From: Nocardioides sp. J54
GTDB lineage: Bacteria > Actinomycetota > Actinomycetes > Propionibacteriales > Nocardioidaceae
Reading direction: 5' to 3'
Length of the DNA: 64,000 nucleotides
NCBI RefSeq assembly: GCF_000519005.1
Contig: NZ_JAER01000008.1
Span: 62,001-126,000, forward strand
A program made the translations under genes and the position numbers. Positions 7,667 to 15,585 of the stretch are shown here, in pieces. Position 1 is the first letter of the stretch; every line of letters begins with the position of its first letter. The notes beneath the pieces are model-generated. The model worked only from the letters and a program-made list of their open reading frames with translations, was not told the DNA's origin and made no database searches.

Positions 7667-9028
7667 GTGTCCCTGGGCCCCGACCTGTCCGCCCTCGACG
7701 ACCGCTCCCCGTCGGGCATCGCCGGCGCCTTCAGCCGCGCGATCCGGGCCGGTGAGCTCGCCCCCGGCGACCGGCTGCCGACGGTGCGCGAGGTGGCCGC
7801 CGACCTCGGCGTCTCCCCGGCCACGGTGTCCGCGGCGTGGCAGGCCCTTCGTCGTACGGGCGTCGTGGTGTCGCGCGGCCGGGCCGGCACCTTCGTGCTC
7901 GACTCCCCGCTGCCCTGGCTGTCCCCGCGCCAACGCGGCCTCGTCGGCGCCGGGCCGGACGGCTTGCGCCTGGACCTCTCGCGCGGGACGCCCGACCCGC
8001 AGCTGCTGCCCTCGCTGGGCCCGGCGCTGCACCGGGTCTCCCAGCGCGCCGGCACGCTGGCCTACCAGGAGGAACCGGTCCTCCCGGAGCTGCGCGCGGT
8101 GCTGGAGGCGTCCTGGCCCTACGTCCCGGACGCGCTCACGGTCGTCGACGGCGCCACCGACGGCGTGGCCCGCACCCTCGAGCAGGTCGTCGGGTACGGC
8201 GACCGGGTGGTCCTCGAGTCGCCCGGGTTCCCGCCGTTCTTCGACCTCGTCGAGGCACTCGGCGGGGAGGTCGTCCCGGTCGAGCTCGACGAGCGCGGGG
8301 TCCGCCCCGACTCGCTGCGCCGCGCGCTCGACGCGAAGCCGTGCGCCGTCGTCCTGCAGCCGCGCGCGCAGAACCCGACCGGGGTCGCGCTCGACCCGGA
8401 CCGTGCCGCGCAGCTGGTGCGCGTGCTGCGGCGGCACGCCCACGAGCTGCCGTGGGTGGTCGAGGACGACCACTCCTCCGGGATCAGCACGGCCAGCGAC
8501 GTCACCCTGGCGACCCGGCTGCCGGAGCGGGTCGTGCACATCCGCTCGTACTCCAAGTCGCACGGGCCCGACCTGCGCATCGCCGCGATGTCCGGACCCT
8601 CGGAGATCATCGACCGGGTGGTCGCGCGGCGCATGCTGGGCCCGGCATGGACGTCACGCATGCTGCAGACGATCCTGCTCGACCTGCTGACCTCGGCCCA
8701 GGCGCTCGACGAGGTCGGCGAGGCCCGGCGGCAGTACTTCGCCCGCCAGCGCACCCTCGTGGCCTGCCTCGCCGAGCAGGGCCTGGTCCTGCCGCCGCCC
8801 GACGGCATCAACCTGTGGCTGCCGGTGCGCGACGAGCGCGCCGCGCTCGTCCACCTCTCCGCCTCCGGCATCCGCGTCGCCGGAGGTGCCCCCTTCCTCG
8901 CCGGGGAGAACGGCGCCGCCGACGGCTCCCCCGGCGCGGCGTTCGTCCGGGTCACCTCCGGCCTGGTCTCCCCCGACGACGCGGCCGAGGTCGCGGCGGC
9001 GCTGGCCGAGGCCGCGCGGGCCGGGTAG
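7667..9028 (+). CDS. MocR-type (GntR-aminotransferase) transcriptional regulator
   Basis: This 453-residue two-domain regulator has a GntR winged helix-turn-helix at residues 13-75 (PGDRLPTVREVAADLGVS... typical operator-binding helix) and then a fold-type I aminotransferase-like domain. The PLP-binding lysine lies in HIRSYSKSHGPDLRI, and RAQNPTG matches the cofactor-binding loop, so it probably senses PLP bound to an amino ligand. The GTG start is chosen because GGAGGT lies 8 bp upstream. It diverges from the dihydropyrimidinase operon, so a PydR-like role responding to a beta-amino acid is likely. The exact ligand is inference. Confidence 0.9.
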   Translation: MSLGPDLSALDDRSPSGIAGAFSRAIRAGELAPGDRLPTVREVAADLGVSPATVSAAWQALRRTGVVVSRGRAGTFVLDSPLPWLSPRQRGLVGAGPDGLRLDLSRGTPDPQLLPSLGPALHRVSQRAGTLAYQEEPVLPELRAVLEASWPYVPDALTVVDGATDGVARTLEQVVGYGDRVVLESPGFPPFFDLVEALGGEVVPVELDERGVRPDSLRRALDAKPCAVVLQPRAQNPTGVALDPDRAAQLVRVLRRHAHELPWVVEDDHSSGISTASDVTLATRLPERVVHIRSYSKSHGPDLRIAAMSGPSEIIDRVVARRMLGPAWTSRMLQTILLDLLTSAQALDEVGEARRQYFARQRTLVACLAEQGLVLPPPDGINLWLPVRDERAALVHLSASGIRVAGGAPFLAGENGAADGSPGAAFVRVTSGLVSPDDAAEVAAALAEAARAG

Positions 9029-9065
9029 CCGGGTAGTCGGGTAGTCGGGTAGTCGGGTAGTCGGG
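9021..9065 (+). repeat. Octamer tandem repeat spanning the mocR stop codon
   Basis: Five tandem copies of an 8-bp unit (C/T)CGGGTAG run from 9021, followed by a partial TCGGG. The first unit contributes the last Gly codon and TAG stop of the MocR gene, so each further unit repeats a GGGTAG. An 8-bp period in one frame gives extra stop codons after the first. Confidence 0.85.
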
Positions 9066-9107
9066 AAAACGACACCGACCCGCCGCTGTGACAGCGACGG
9101 GTCGGTG
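9063..9107 (-). terminator. Intrinsic terminator of the fadB operon
   Basis: Arms CACCGACCCG (9073-9082) and CGGGTCGGTG (9098-9107) extend inward, after one mismatch, to CGCTGT/ACAGCG. This makes a stem of about 17 bp. Read on the minus strand, the stem is followed by TCGTTTTCCC, a short U-run. It lies 14 bp beyond the fadB stop and between convergent genes, so it should also stop read-through from mocR. Confidence 0.8.
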
Positions 9108-9121
9108 CGTGGAGCGGTGCG

Positions 9122-11332
9122 TCAGGCGGGGAAGCCCTCGCCGGACTCGGCGAGCTTGCGCAGCCACGGGGTGGCCTCGAAGCGCTCGCCGTACCTGGCG
9201 GCCAGCTCGTCGGCCCGCGCGAGGAACGCGTTGAGGCCGACCTCGCCGGTCGCCTTGTCCTCGTAGCCGACCATGAACTGCACGGCGCCACCGGTCTGCG
9301 GCGGGAAGCCGATGCCCATGATGGAGCCGATGTTCGCGGCGGCGGCGGAGGTGATGACGCCCTCCTCGAAGCACTTCGCGGTCTCGAGCGCCTCGGCGAA
9401 CAGCATCCGGTCGCGCACGTCCTGGATGTCGGGCTGCTCCTCGGCGACCGGGAACACCTCGGAGAGGCCCTCCCAGATCGACAGGCGCTTGCCGGTCTCC
9501 TGGTCGTAGTCGTAGAAGCCGGCCTTCTTGAGGCGGCCCGGACGACCCAGCTCGAGCATCTTCTCGACGACCTTGATGCCCGGGTGCTCCGTGGTCATCG
9601 TGCCGTCACCCTTCTCGGCAGCCTCGCGGGTGGCCTTGGCGATCTTGCCCATGAGCTCGAGGTTGAGCTCGTCGGACAGCTGCAGCACCGGGGCCGGGTA
9701 GCCGGCCGACGAGGTGGCGCGCTCGATCGTCCACGGCGCGACGCCCTCGGCGAGCATCGCCATGCCCTCGTTGACCATGAAGCCGATGACGCGCGAGGTG
9801 TAGAAGCCACGGCTGTCGTTGACCGTGATCGGCGTCTTGCGGATCTGCTGCACGACGTCGATCGCGCGGGCGAGGCTCTCCTCGGAGGTCTCCTTGCCGG
9901 AGATGATCTCCACCAGCGGCATCTTGTCGACCGGCGAGAAGAAGTGCAGGCCGATGAAGCGCGGGCGGTCGGCCTCGTTCTCCAGGCCGGCCGCGAGCTC
10001 GGTGATCGGCAGGGTCGAGGTGTTCGAGCACAGCAGCGCGTCGGGCGCGAGGTGCGGCAGGATCTCGGCGAACACCTTGGCCTTGAGGGCCGGGTCCTCG
10101 AAGACGGCCTCGACCACGAGGTCCGCGCCCGCGGCGGCGGACGGGTCGTCGGTCGCGGTGATCCGGCCGAGCAGCTCGGCCTTCTTCTCCTCGGTCGACT
10201 TGCCGCGGCTGATCGCCTTGTCGAGCAGGCCCTCGGAGTAGGACTTGCCGCGCTCGGCAGCCTCGACCGAGACGTCCTTGAGGACGACCTCGACGCCGGC
10301 CCGGGCGAGGACGTAGGCGATGCCCGCACCCATCATGCCGGCGCCCAGGACGACGGCCTTCTTCGCCTGGTAGGGCTCGATGCCCTTGGGGCGCAGCGAG
10401 CCGGAGTTGATCGCCTGCAGGTCGAAGAAGAACGCCTGGATCATGTTCTTCGAGTTCTGGTTGACGATCAGGTTCGCGAGGTAGCGAGACTCGATCCGCG
10501 AGGCGGTGTCGAAGTCGACCTGCGCACCCTCGACCGCGGCCGAGAGGATCGCCCGCGGGGCCGGGTAGTCGGCGCCCTTGAGCTGCTTGCGGAGCAGGGC
10601 CGGGAAGGCGGGCAGGAAGCCGGCCAGCGCCGGGGACTTCGGGGTGCCGCCGGGCATCTTGTAGCCGGGCGCGTCCCACGGGTTGAGGGCGGCCTCGGGG
10701 TTGGCCTTGATCCACGCCTTCGCGGCGGGGACGAGCTCCTCCTGGGTCTCGACGACCTCGTCGACGACGCCCTTCTTCAGCGCCGCCTGCGGGTTGAACT
10801 GCGTGCCCTGGAGCAGCACGTCCATCAGCGCGGTCTGCAGGCCCCACTTGCGCACGGCGCGGGTGACGCCGCCACCGCCGGGCAGCAGGCCGAGGGTCGC
10901 CTCGGGCAGGCCGAGCTTGATCTTCGAGTCGTTGACGACGATCCGGTGCTGGGCGGCGAGGGTGATCTCGTAGCCACCACCGAGCGCGGCGCCGTTGATC
11001 GCGGCGACGACCGGCCTGGGGAACAGCTCGAGGCGGCGCAGCGCCTTCTTGACGTTCTCCGCCATCTCGAAGACGTCCTGGGCGTCGTCCTTGGTGGCGG
11101 TGACCATCCGCTTGAGGTTGCCGCCGGCGAAGAAGGTCTTCTTGGCCGAGGCGATGACGACGCCGGTGACGTCGTCCTGCTCCTCGTACAGGCGCTCGAC
11201 GGCCTCGGCCATCGAGGTGATGTACAGCTCGTTCATCGTGTTCGCGCTCGCGGTCGGGTCGTCGAGCGTGAGGGTGACGATGCCGTCGGCGTCGCGGTCG
11301 TACCGGACCGCGGTCTGCGTGTCAGTGCTCAT
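9122..11332 (-). CDS. fadB: Fatty acid oxidation multifunctional enzyme (enoyl-CoA hydratase / 3-hydroxyacyl-CoA dehydrogenase)
   Basis: This 736-residue trifunctional alpha-subunit-like protein has the usual length. Residues about 15-190 are a crotonase domain (GGNLKRM and GAALGGGYEITLAAQH form the CoA and oxyanion regions; GLPEATLGLLPGGGG carries the catalytic Glu area). From about residue 330 follow a Rossmann motif GAGMMGAGIAYVLARAG and the dehydrogenase motif FIGLHFFSPVDKMPLVE, then the C-terminal dimerisation repeat. It performs steps two and three of beta-oxidation in the cytoplasm. The thiolase partner is encoded 46 bp upstream in the same transcript, and a MerR regulator diverges beyond it. 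Confidence 0.95.
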   Translation of the reverse strand: MSTDTQTAVRYDRDADGIVTLTLDDPTASANTMNELYITSMAEAVERLYEEQDDVTGVVIASAKKTFFAGGNLKRMVTATKDDAQDVFEMAENVKKALRRLELFPRPVVAAINGAALGGGYEITLAAQHRIVVNDSKIKLGLPEATLGLLPGGGGVTRAVRKWGLQTALMDVLLQGTQFNPQAALKKGVVDEVVETQEELVPAAKAWIKANPEAALNPWDAPGYKMPGGTPKSPALAGFLPAFPALLRKQLKGADYPAPRAILSAAVEGAQVDFDTASRIESRYLANLIVNQNSKNMIQAFFFDLQAINSGSLRPKGIEPYQAKKAVVLGAGMMGAGIAYVLARAGVEVVLKDVSVEAAERGKSYSEGLLDKAISRGKSTEEKKAELLGRITATDDPSAAAGADLVVEAVFEDPALKAKVFAEILPHLAPDALLCSNTSTLPITELAAGLENEADRPRFIGLHFFSPVDKMPLVEIISGKETSEESLARAIDVVQQIRKTPITVNDSRGFYTSRVIGFMVNEGMAMLAEGVAPWTIERATSSAGYPAPVLQLSDELNLELMGKIAKATREAAEKGDGTMTTEHPGIKVVEKMLELGRPGRLKKAGFYDYDQETGKRLSIWEGLSEVFPVAEEQPDIQDVRDRMLFAEALETAKCFEEGVITSAAAANIGSIMGIGFPPQTGGAVQFMVGYEDKATGEVGLNAFLARADELAARYGERFEATPWLRKLAESGEGFPA

Positions 11333-11378
11333 GTCTTCTTTCGGTTCCGTGAAAGTTCGAGAGGTCGGGACGAGACGC

Positions 11379-12590
11379 TCAGACGCGCTCGACGATGGTC
11401 GCGATGCCCATGCCGCCGCCGACGCAGAGCGTGGCGAGGCCGCGGCGCAGGTCGCGCCGCTCGAGCTCGTCGATCAGGGTGCCGAGGATGATCGCGCCGG
11501 TCGCACCCAGCGGGTGGCCCATGGCGATCGCGCCGCCGTTGACGTTGGTGATGTCGTGGCTGATGCCCATGTCGCGCATGAACCGCATGGCGACGGCGGC
11601 GAACGCCTCGTTGATCTCGAACAGGTCGATGTCGCCGACCTCGAGGCCGGCCTTGGCCAGCGCCTTGCGGGCGGCCGGGGCCGGACCGGTGAGCATGATG
11701 ATCGGGTCCGCACCGGAGACCGCGGTGGCGATGATGCGCGCCCGCGGGGTCAGGCCCAGGTCCTTGCCGACCTGCTCGTTGCCGATCAGGGTCAGCGACG
11801 CGCCGTCGACGATGCCGGAGGAGTTGCCGGCGTGGTGGACGTGGTTGATCTTCTCGAGCCAGTGGTACTTCTCGAGCGCCACGTCGTCGAAGCCGGCGTC
11901 CGCGCCGAGCTGGGCGAAGGACGGCTTGAGGCCGGCGAGGCCCTCGACGGAGGTGTCGGGGCGGACGGTCTCGTCGCGGTCGAGGATGGTCAGGCCGCTG
12001 ACGTCCTTGACCGGGATGACCGCGTTGTCGAAGTAGCCGTTGGCCCACGCCTTGGCGGCGCGGTGGTGCGACTCGGCGGCGAACGCGTCGACGTCCTCGC
12101 GGCTCCAGCCCTCGATCGTCGCGATCAGGTCGGCGCCGATGCCCTGCGGCACGAAGCCCGCCTTGAACGCGGTGGCCGGGTCGGACGCCCAGGCGCCGCC
12201 GTCGGAGCCCATCGGGACGCGGCTCATCGACTCGACGCCGCCGGCGAGGATCAGGTCCTCGAAGCCACCGCGGATGCGGCTGGCGGCCTGGTTGACGGCC
12301 TCGAGGCCGGAGGCGCAGAAGCGGTTGAGCTGGACGCCCGCGACGGTGTCCGGCAGGCCGGCCGCGATGGCGGCGGTCTTGGCGATGTCGCCACCCTGGT
12401 CACCGATCGGCGACACGACGCCGAGGACGACGTCGTCGATCCGGTTCGGGTCGAGACCGGGGTTGCGCTCCTGCACGGCGTCGATCAGTCCGACGGCGAG
12501 GTCGACCGGCTTCACCTCGTGGAGGGAGCCGTTGGCCTTGCCCCGACCGCGCGGCGTGCGGAGGTGGTCGTACACGAATGCTTCTGCCAT
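11379..12590 (-). CDS. fadA: Acetyl-CoA C-acyltransferase (3-ketoacyl-CoA thiolase)
   Basis: This 403-residue thiolase has the acyl-accepting C92 in [10 protein letters not shown], the FEINEAFA motif, the His motif GHPLGATGA and the C-terminal catalytic Cys in LCVGGGMG. It performs the thiolytic last step of beta-oxidation and forms the beta subunit alongside the fadB product. It is the first gene of the two-gene operon, and its promoter faces the merR promoter. Thiolases of this type often act on medium- to long-chain 3-ketoacyl-CoA, but the chain length cannot be read from the sequence. Confidence 0.95.
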   Translation of the reverse strand: MAEAFVYDHLRTPRGRGKANGSLHEVKPVDLAVGLIDAVQERNPGLDPNRIDDVVLGVVSPIGDQGGDIAKTAAIAAGLPDTVAGVQLNRFCASGLEAVNQAASRIRGGFEDLILAGGVESMSRVPMGSDGGAWASDPATAFKAGFVPQGIGADLIATIEGWSREDVDAFAAESHHRAAKAWANGYFDNAVIPVKDVSGLTILDRDETVRPDTSVEGLAGLKPSFAQLGADAGFDDVALEKYHWLEKINHVHHAGNSSGIVDGASLTLIGNEQVGKDLGLTPRARIIATAVSGADPIIMLTGPAPAARKALAKAGLEVGDIDLFEINEAFAAVAMRFMRDMGISHDITNVNGGAIAMGHPLGATGAIILGTLIDELERRDLRRGLATLCVGGGMGIATIVERV

Positions 12591-12678
12591 GACCGTCCTT
12601 GTGTCCTGGTTCCAGTGGCGGTGTGGCGGCGTCGCGAGGCGCGCCGCGCACGGGATGGATCTCCCTTGGGAACGATTG

Positions 12679-12695
12679 TGACACTATTACTGTCA
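12679..12695. promoter_or_regulatory. TGACA-N7-TGTCA palindrome between fadA and merR
   Basis: The sequence TGACACTATTACTGTCA is a perfect 5-bp inverted repeat around a 7-bp spacer (with C at both spacer ends). Its last base is the A of the merR ATG, so a bound protein would cover the merR start. The same pattern occurs at 18460-18476 before the racemase-like gene. It is a candidate operator for the MerR regulator. Confidence 0.65.
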
Positions 12696-13450
12696 TGGTC
12701 AAGAGCGAGGGCCCGGCAGGTGATGCGACGCACACCACTCCCGGGGGGCAGGGCGACGAGGACCTGCTGACCCTGGAGGAGCTCACCCGGCGCACCGGGC
12801 TGAGCGTGCGCACGGTGCGCTTCTACACCTCCCGCGGCCTGGTGCCGCCGCCGATCCGTCGTGGTCGGTCGGGCTACTACAGCGCCGAGCACGTCGCCCG
12901 GATCGAGCTCGTCCTCGAGCTGCAGAGCCACGGCTTCACGCTCTCGGCCATCGAGCGGTACGTCGCCGGCATCCCCGACGACGCGACGCCCGAGGACATC
13001 GCACTGGCGCGCACCATGCTCGCGCCCTGGCAGTCCGACCTGCCGGTCGAGATGGACCGGGCCCAGCTCGAGCAGAAGGCGGGACGCGAGCTCTCCGACG
13101 ACGACGTCGCGACCCTGCAGGCCCTCGGCGTGATCCGGATCCGCGGCTCGAAGTACCTCGTCGCCACGAACCAGCTCGCCATCGGCGTGCGCCTCATCGA
13201 GCTCGGTTTCCCGCGCGAGGTGGCGGTCGCCGCGGCCGCGGTCTACCAGGAGCACGGCGAGCAGATGGCCAAGGAGCTCTACGACGTCGTCAACGACAAG
13301 CTCGCGCCCCTGTACGACGACGCGGCCACCTCGGAGCACTACCGCGAGATCATGGAGCGCCTCAAGCCGCTGTCCGTCGGCGGCCTGGTCACCGCCTACG
13401 AGGCCGCCGTCGCCCGCGCGGCCCGGCTCCCCCGCCGCCGCGGCGATTGA
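12695..13450 (+). CDS. MerR-family transcriptional regulator of beta-oxidation genes
   Basis: This 251-residue protein has a MerR DNA-binding domain at about residues 28-95: LTLEELTRRTGLSVRTVRFY, then GYYSAEHVARIELVLELQSHG. The remaining 150 residues form a helical effector region without the Cys of metal-sensing MerR proteins. I chose the ATG at 12695. An earlier TTG would add 32 residues of poor composition, and no ribosome-binding site precedes the ATG, so the mRNA may be leaderless. It is divergent from fadA-fadB. The shared palindrome suggests it represses itself, fadAB and the distant racemase gene, perhaps sensing an acyl-CoA. Confidence 0.88.
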   Translation: MVKSEGPAGDATHTTPGGQGDEDLLTLEELTRRTGLSVRTVRFYTSRGLVPPPIRRGRSGYYSAEHVARIELVLELQSHGFTLSAIERYVAGIPDDATPEDIALARTMLAPWQSDLPVEMDRAQLEQKAGRELSDDDVATLQALGVIRIRGSKYLVATNQLAIGVRLIELGFPREVAVAAAAVYQEHGEQMAKELYDVVNDKLAPLYDDAATSEHYREIMERLKPLSVGGLVTAYEAAVARAARLPRRRGD

Positions 13451-13477
13451 CCGCACGAGGGAGAGCGGCAGGGGACT

Positions 13478-13504
13478 CCTCCTGCCTGCCTGCCTGTCAG
13501 GAGG
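13478..13504 (+). terminator. Probable hairpin terminator after merR
   Basis: CCTCCTG (13478-13484) pairs with CAGGAGG (13498-13504) across a loop made of tandem CCTG units. It lies 28 bp after the merR stop and before a convergent small gene. The stem is short and there is no U-tract. Confidence 0.45.
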
Positions 13505-13536
13505 GCGCGACGCCGGTCAGCCGGAAGCTGCCGTCC

Positions 13537-13755
13537 TCAGCGGAGCGTCCGGCAAGACGGGCGAAGCTCGTCGAGGACGCGATCCCCGCTCGTCGTCAGG
13601 TGCGGCAGGTCGACCACCTGCCGGGCGAGCTCGGGCACGTCGAGCAGCAGCGACCACGTCAGGTCGGTCATGAACCTGTGGGTGCCGGCGTGCCCGCTCT
13701 CGTCGCGCATCGCGCGCAGGTAGGCCTCGTCACACCGGACGTCCCTCATCCTCAC
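13537..13755 (-). CDS. Small hypothetical protein downstream of the toxin/immunity pair
   Basis: An open frame of 72 codons begins GTG-AGG-ATG, with a second possible start at 13749. I do not recognise the protein. It contains WSLLLDVPELARQVVDLPHLTT, with no membrane segment or Cys motif; it is helical in character. It follows the putative immunity gene by 45 bp on the same strand. A short alternative frame (start near 13789) ends just inside this gene's start, so it could be the remnant of a longer frameshifted gene. It could be a second immunity protein or an unrelated fragment. Confidence 0.4.
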   Translation of the reverse strand: MRMRDVRCDEAYLRAMRDESGHAGTHRFMTDLTWSLLLDVPELARQVVDLPHLTTSGDRVLDELRPSCRTLR

Positions 13756-13799
13756 GCGAGCAGGTCCTTCGCCATGACCGCCACCATCAGTCGGTGGCG

Positions 13800-14210
13800 T
13801 CAGACTTCTTCGACGTCGCAGTTCTGGAGGCTCGTCCGACTGACGAGCTCGTAGGCCCGGTCACTCAGCCTCAGCCGGAAGTCCTCAGCCAGGCTCACGT
13901 CGTCGTCAGCACTGCCCGTGACCTGGAGCCAGCGGAACGTCGGCAGCTCGAGCGAGGGGTCGATGAGTGCTTCCTCGTCAACCGTCACGTCGGCCTCGGC
14001 AAGCGCATATCCGCTCAGGTCGGACTCCTCCAGGATCGACGCGAGGCGCTCGGTCACGAGGTAAACGGGAAACACCTCGAGGAGGTCGTCGCCGAGCCAC
14101 CCCGTGAGGGTGATGTGGAAGCGCACCACTCGCGGAGGGTGTACGGAGGTGTCGAGCTCACCGCGTTCCCCGATCTCTCCGGGGACCTCGGGTTCCAAGA
14201 TGAAGGACAT
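13800..14210 (-). CDS. Putative immunity protein
   Basis: This 136-residue acidic soluble protein has no signal peptide. It starts at an ATG 18 bp after the stop of the HNH-like toxin gene, the usual position of a cognate immunity gene in polymorphic-toxin loci. The sequence alternates strands and helices (VRFHITLTGWLGDDLLEV, LPTFRWLQV, FRLRLSDRAYELVSR) and is rich in Asp/Glu, as expected for a protein that masks a basic nuclease. I cannot place it in a named immunity family. The role is inferred from position, size and charge. Confidence 0.6.
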   Translation of the reverse strand: MSFILEPEVPGEIGERGELDTSVHPPRVVRFHITLTGWLGDDLLEVFPVYLVTERLASILEESDLSGYALAEADVTVDEEALIDPSLELPTFRWLQVTGSADDDVSLAEDFRLRLSDRAYELVSRTSLQNCDVEEV

Positions 14211-14228
14211 GGAGAGGATCCTTCCTCA

Positions 14229-14750
14229 TCAGACCGGCGGGTTGAACAGGTGGCCGAACTTCTTGTCGATCTCTGTCGCGAAGTCCAGGAGCTCCTGCTG
14301 GGTTGCGGCAGGATGGGTCCGGTAGAAGCGGTTCCACTCCTTGCGGATGGCACTCAGGTGCACGGTGTTGTTGACGTCCCGAGGGATTCCTCGCAGGTTC
14401 TCGATCGAGTGGAGCTCGTCCTGTGAGACCACACCCGGGTACCTGCGGCTCACCTGTCGCTCGACCGCGTGGTGGACGACCGTCTCGCTCATGTCGACAT
14501 CCGGGTTCGCCGACGAGAACGTGTTTCGGTAGTTGTGGTCGCTCGTGTTGCCGAACGTCGCCCTGTAGTCCGGAGCCCGTCCCGGGTTGCCGGTCAGGGC
14601 GGACGCGGCCCTGTCCGTCGCGTCGATGTCGTCCGCGTTGCGCGCCGTCCGACGACCCTGTCGACGCAGCTGGCCGCCGACGCCGTCGCCCATGTTGCGG
14701 AAGCCCTTGACGAAGGCCTCCATGATGTCGTCCCACACCTTGCGGTTCAC
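14229..14750 (-). CDS. HNH/endonuclease VII-like toxin domain protein
   Basis: This 173-residue protein has a basic N-terminal linker (about residues 25-45) and a C-terminal domain with the order HH (93-94), E97, H114, N118, N128, H131 and W139-N140. The stretches VVHHAVERQV, ENLRGIP and HLSAIRKEWNRFY resemble the C-terminal nuclease tips of Rhs and WXG polymorphic toxins in the HNH/EndoVII superfamily (from memory). It lacks its own secretion leader; the upstream WXG100-like gene ends 10 bp before its GTG start (GAGGGAG ribosome-binding site). It is probably a toxin encoded separately from its trafficking domain. Confidence 0.65.
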   Translation of the reverse strand: MNRKVWDDIMEAFVKGFRNMGDGVGGQLRRQGRRTARNADDIDATDRAASALTGNPGRAPDYRATFGNTSDHNYRNTFSSANPDVDMSETVVHHAVERQVSRRYPGVVSQDELHSIENLRGIPRDVNNTVHLSAIRKEWNRFYRTHPAATQQELLDFATEIDKKFGHLFNPPV

Positions 14751-14760
14751 GTCGTCTCCC

Positions 14761-15465
14761 TCAGCCGCCGGTGACGTTCAGGCTCATCAGGTCGGCGAGG
14801 AGCTGCTCGGTGCGGTCCTCGATGTCAGCCGCGTTGACCTCCAGCTCGGCCGATGCCTGGTCGAGCGCGGCGAGGTCCGCCATGAAGCGCCCGGGGTCGG
14901 CACCCGTGGCCTCGACGATCGGCGAGTCCAGGACGGCCATCACGATCGCCGGCACCTGCTCGGCCAGCGGCTCGATGACCATCGGCAGGACGATGCCCAT
15001 CGCCTCCTCCATCGCGATGTCCATGGCGGCGTTGAGGAGCGCCTTCTTCGCGAGGATCACGGCCACGGCGCCCGGTGCGGTGAACGGGTTGGTCAGCATC
15101 GCCGCCACCGTGACGGCCGTGGAGGTGACGTCAATGATCACCTTGGTCTTGAGCGCGGTGACGACCCCGGCCGCGATGTCGACGCCGGTCGCGGCGGGGT
15201 CGATGACGCCGACCAGCTTCTGCAGGTTCTGCGACCGGTTGGCGTTCCACGCCGCGACGTACGCGAGTCCCGCCTCACCCTCGAGGGAAGCGGCGAGCTC
15301 GCCGTTGATCTTGTTGTCGGTGCGCTGGATGACGTCCTCGAGGTCGCCGCCGTAGGCGCGCAGCATCTCTGCACCCCGGCGCATCTCGTCCTCGTCGAGG
15401 TCGGGCCACTCGAAGCCCAGCTTGTCCATGATCCAGACCAGGCCGTCCGGCAGCATGATCCCCAC
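14761..15465 (-). CDS. WXG100-like (CpnT N-terminal type) secretion scaffold protein
   Basis: This 234-residue protein begins MGIMLPDGLVWIMDKLGFEW and continues as long amphipathic helices with a central hydrophobic segment (about residues 100-135) rich in Ala/Val/Thr. This matches the N-terminal trafficking domain of type VII (ESX) effectors such as CpnT. In those effectors the domain is normally fused to a toxin; here the frame stops and the toxin follows as a separate gene. The GTG start (GAAGGG upstream) or the ATG three codons later could be used. No EccC or other ESX core genes are in this window. Confidence 0.65.
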   Translation of the reverse strand: MGIMLPDGLVWIMDKLGFEWPDLDEDEMRRGAEMLRAYGGDLEDVIQRTDNKINGELAASLEGEAGLAYVAAWNANRSQNLQKLVGVIDPAATGVDIAAGVVTALKTKVIIDVTSTAVTVAAMLTNPFTAPGAVAVILAKKALLNAAMDIAMEEAMGIVLPMVIEPLAEQVPAIVMAVLDSPIVEATGADPGRFMADLAALDQASAELEVNAADIEDRTEQLLADLMSLNVTGG

Positions 15466-15585
15466 GGCAGCGTTTCCCTTCGGTCAGACGGGTGTGCCCG
15501 ACGACTCCTTCCCGAGGTGCGTCGTGGCAAACCCGGGGGCGACGAGCCGCGGCCGCCCTGGCCGCCGGACCGAAGGGTCCGTGGC

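Noticed and set aside
4090..7755. 1221-codon open frame on the plus strand across the LLM, hydantoinase and amidase genes
   Set aside because: It is entirely antisense to three convincing enzymes. Its composition (DVDVV, VLVLDDV-type repeats) mirrors the codon pattern of the real strand.
9021..9065. CRISPR-like array
   Set aside because: The repeat unit is only 8 bp with no spacers, so it is a simple tandem repeat.
12599..12694. Upstream TTG start that would lengthen the MerR protein by 32 residues
   Set aside because: The extra residues are of intergenic character and would cover the whole promoter region, including the palindrome.
13800..15465. Prophage or mobile element boundaries around the toxin module
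   Set aside because: I looked for integrase, transposase, tRNA ends or flanking direct repeats and found none. Composition matches the neighbours closely enough that transfer cannot be argued from sequence alone.
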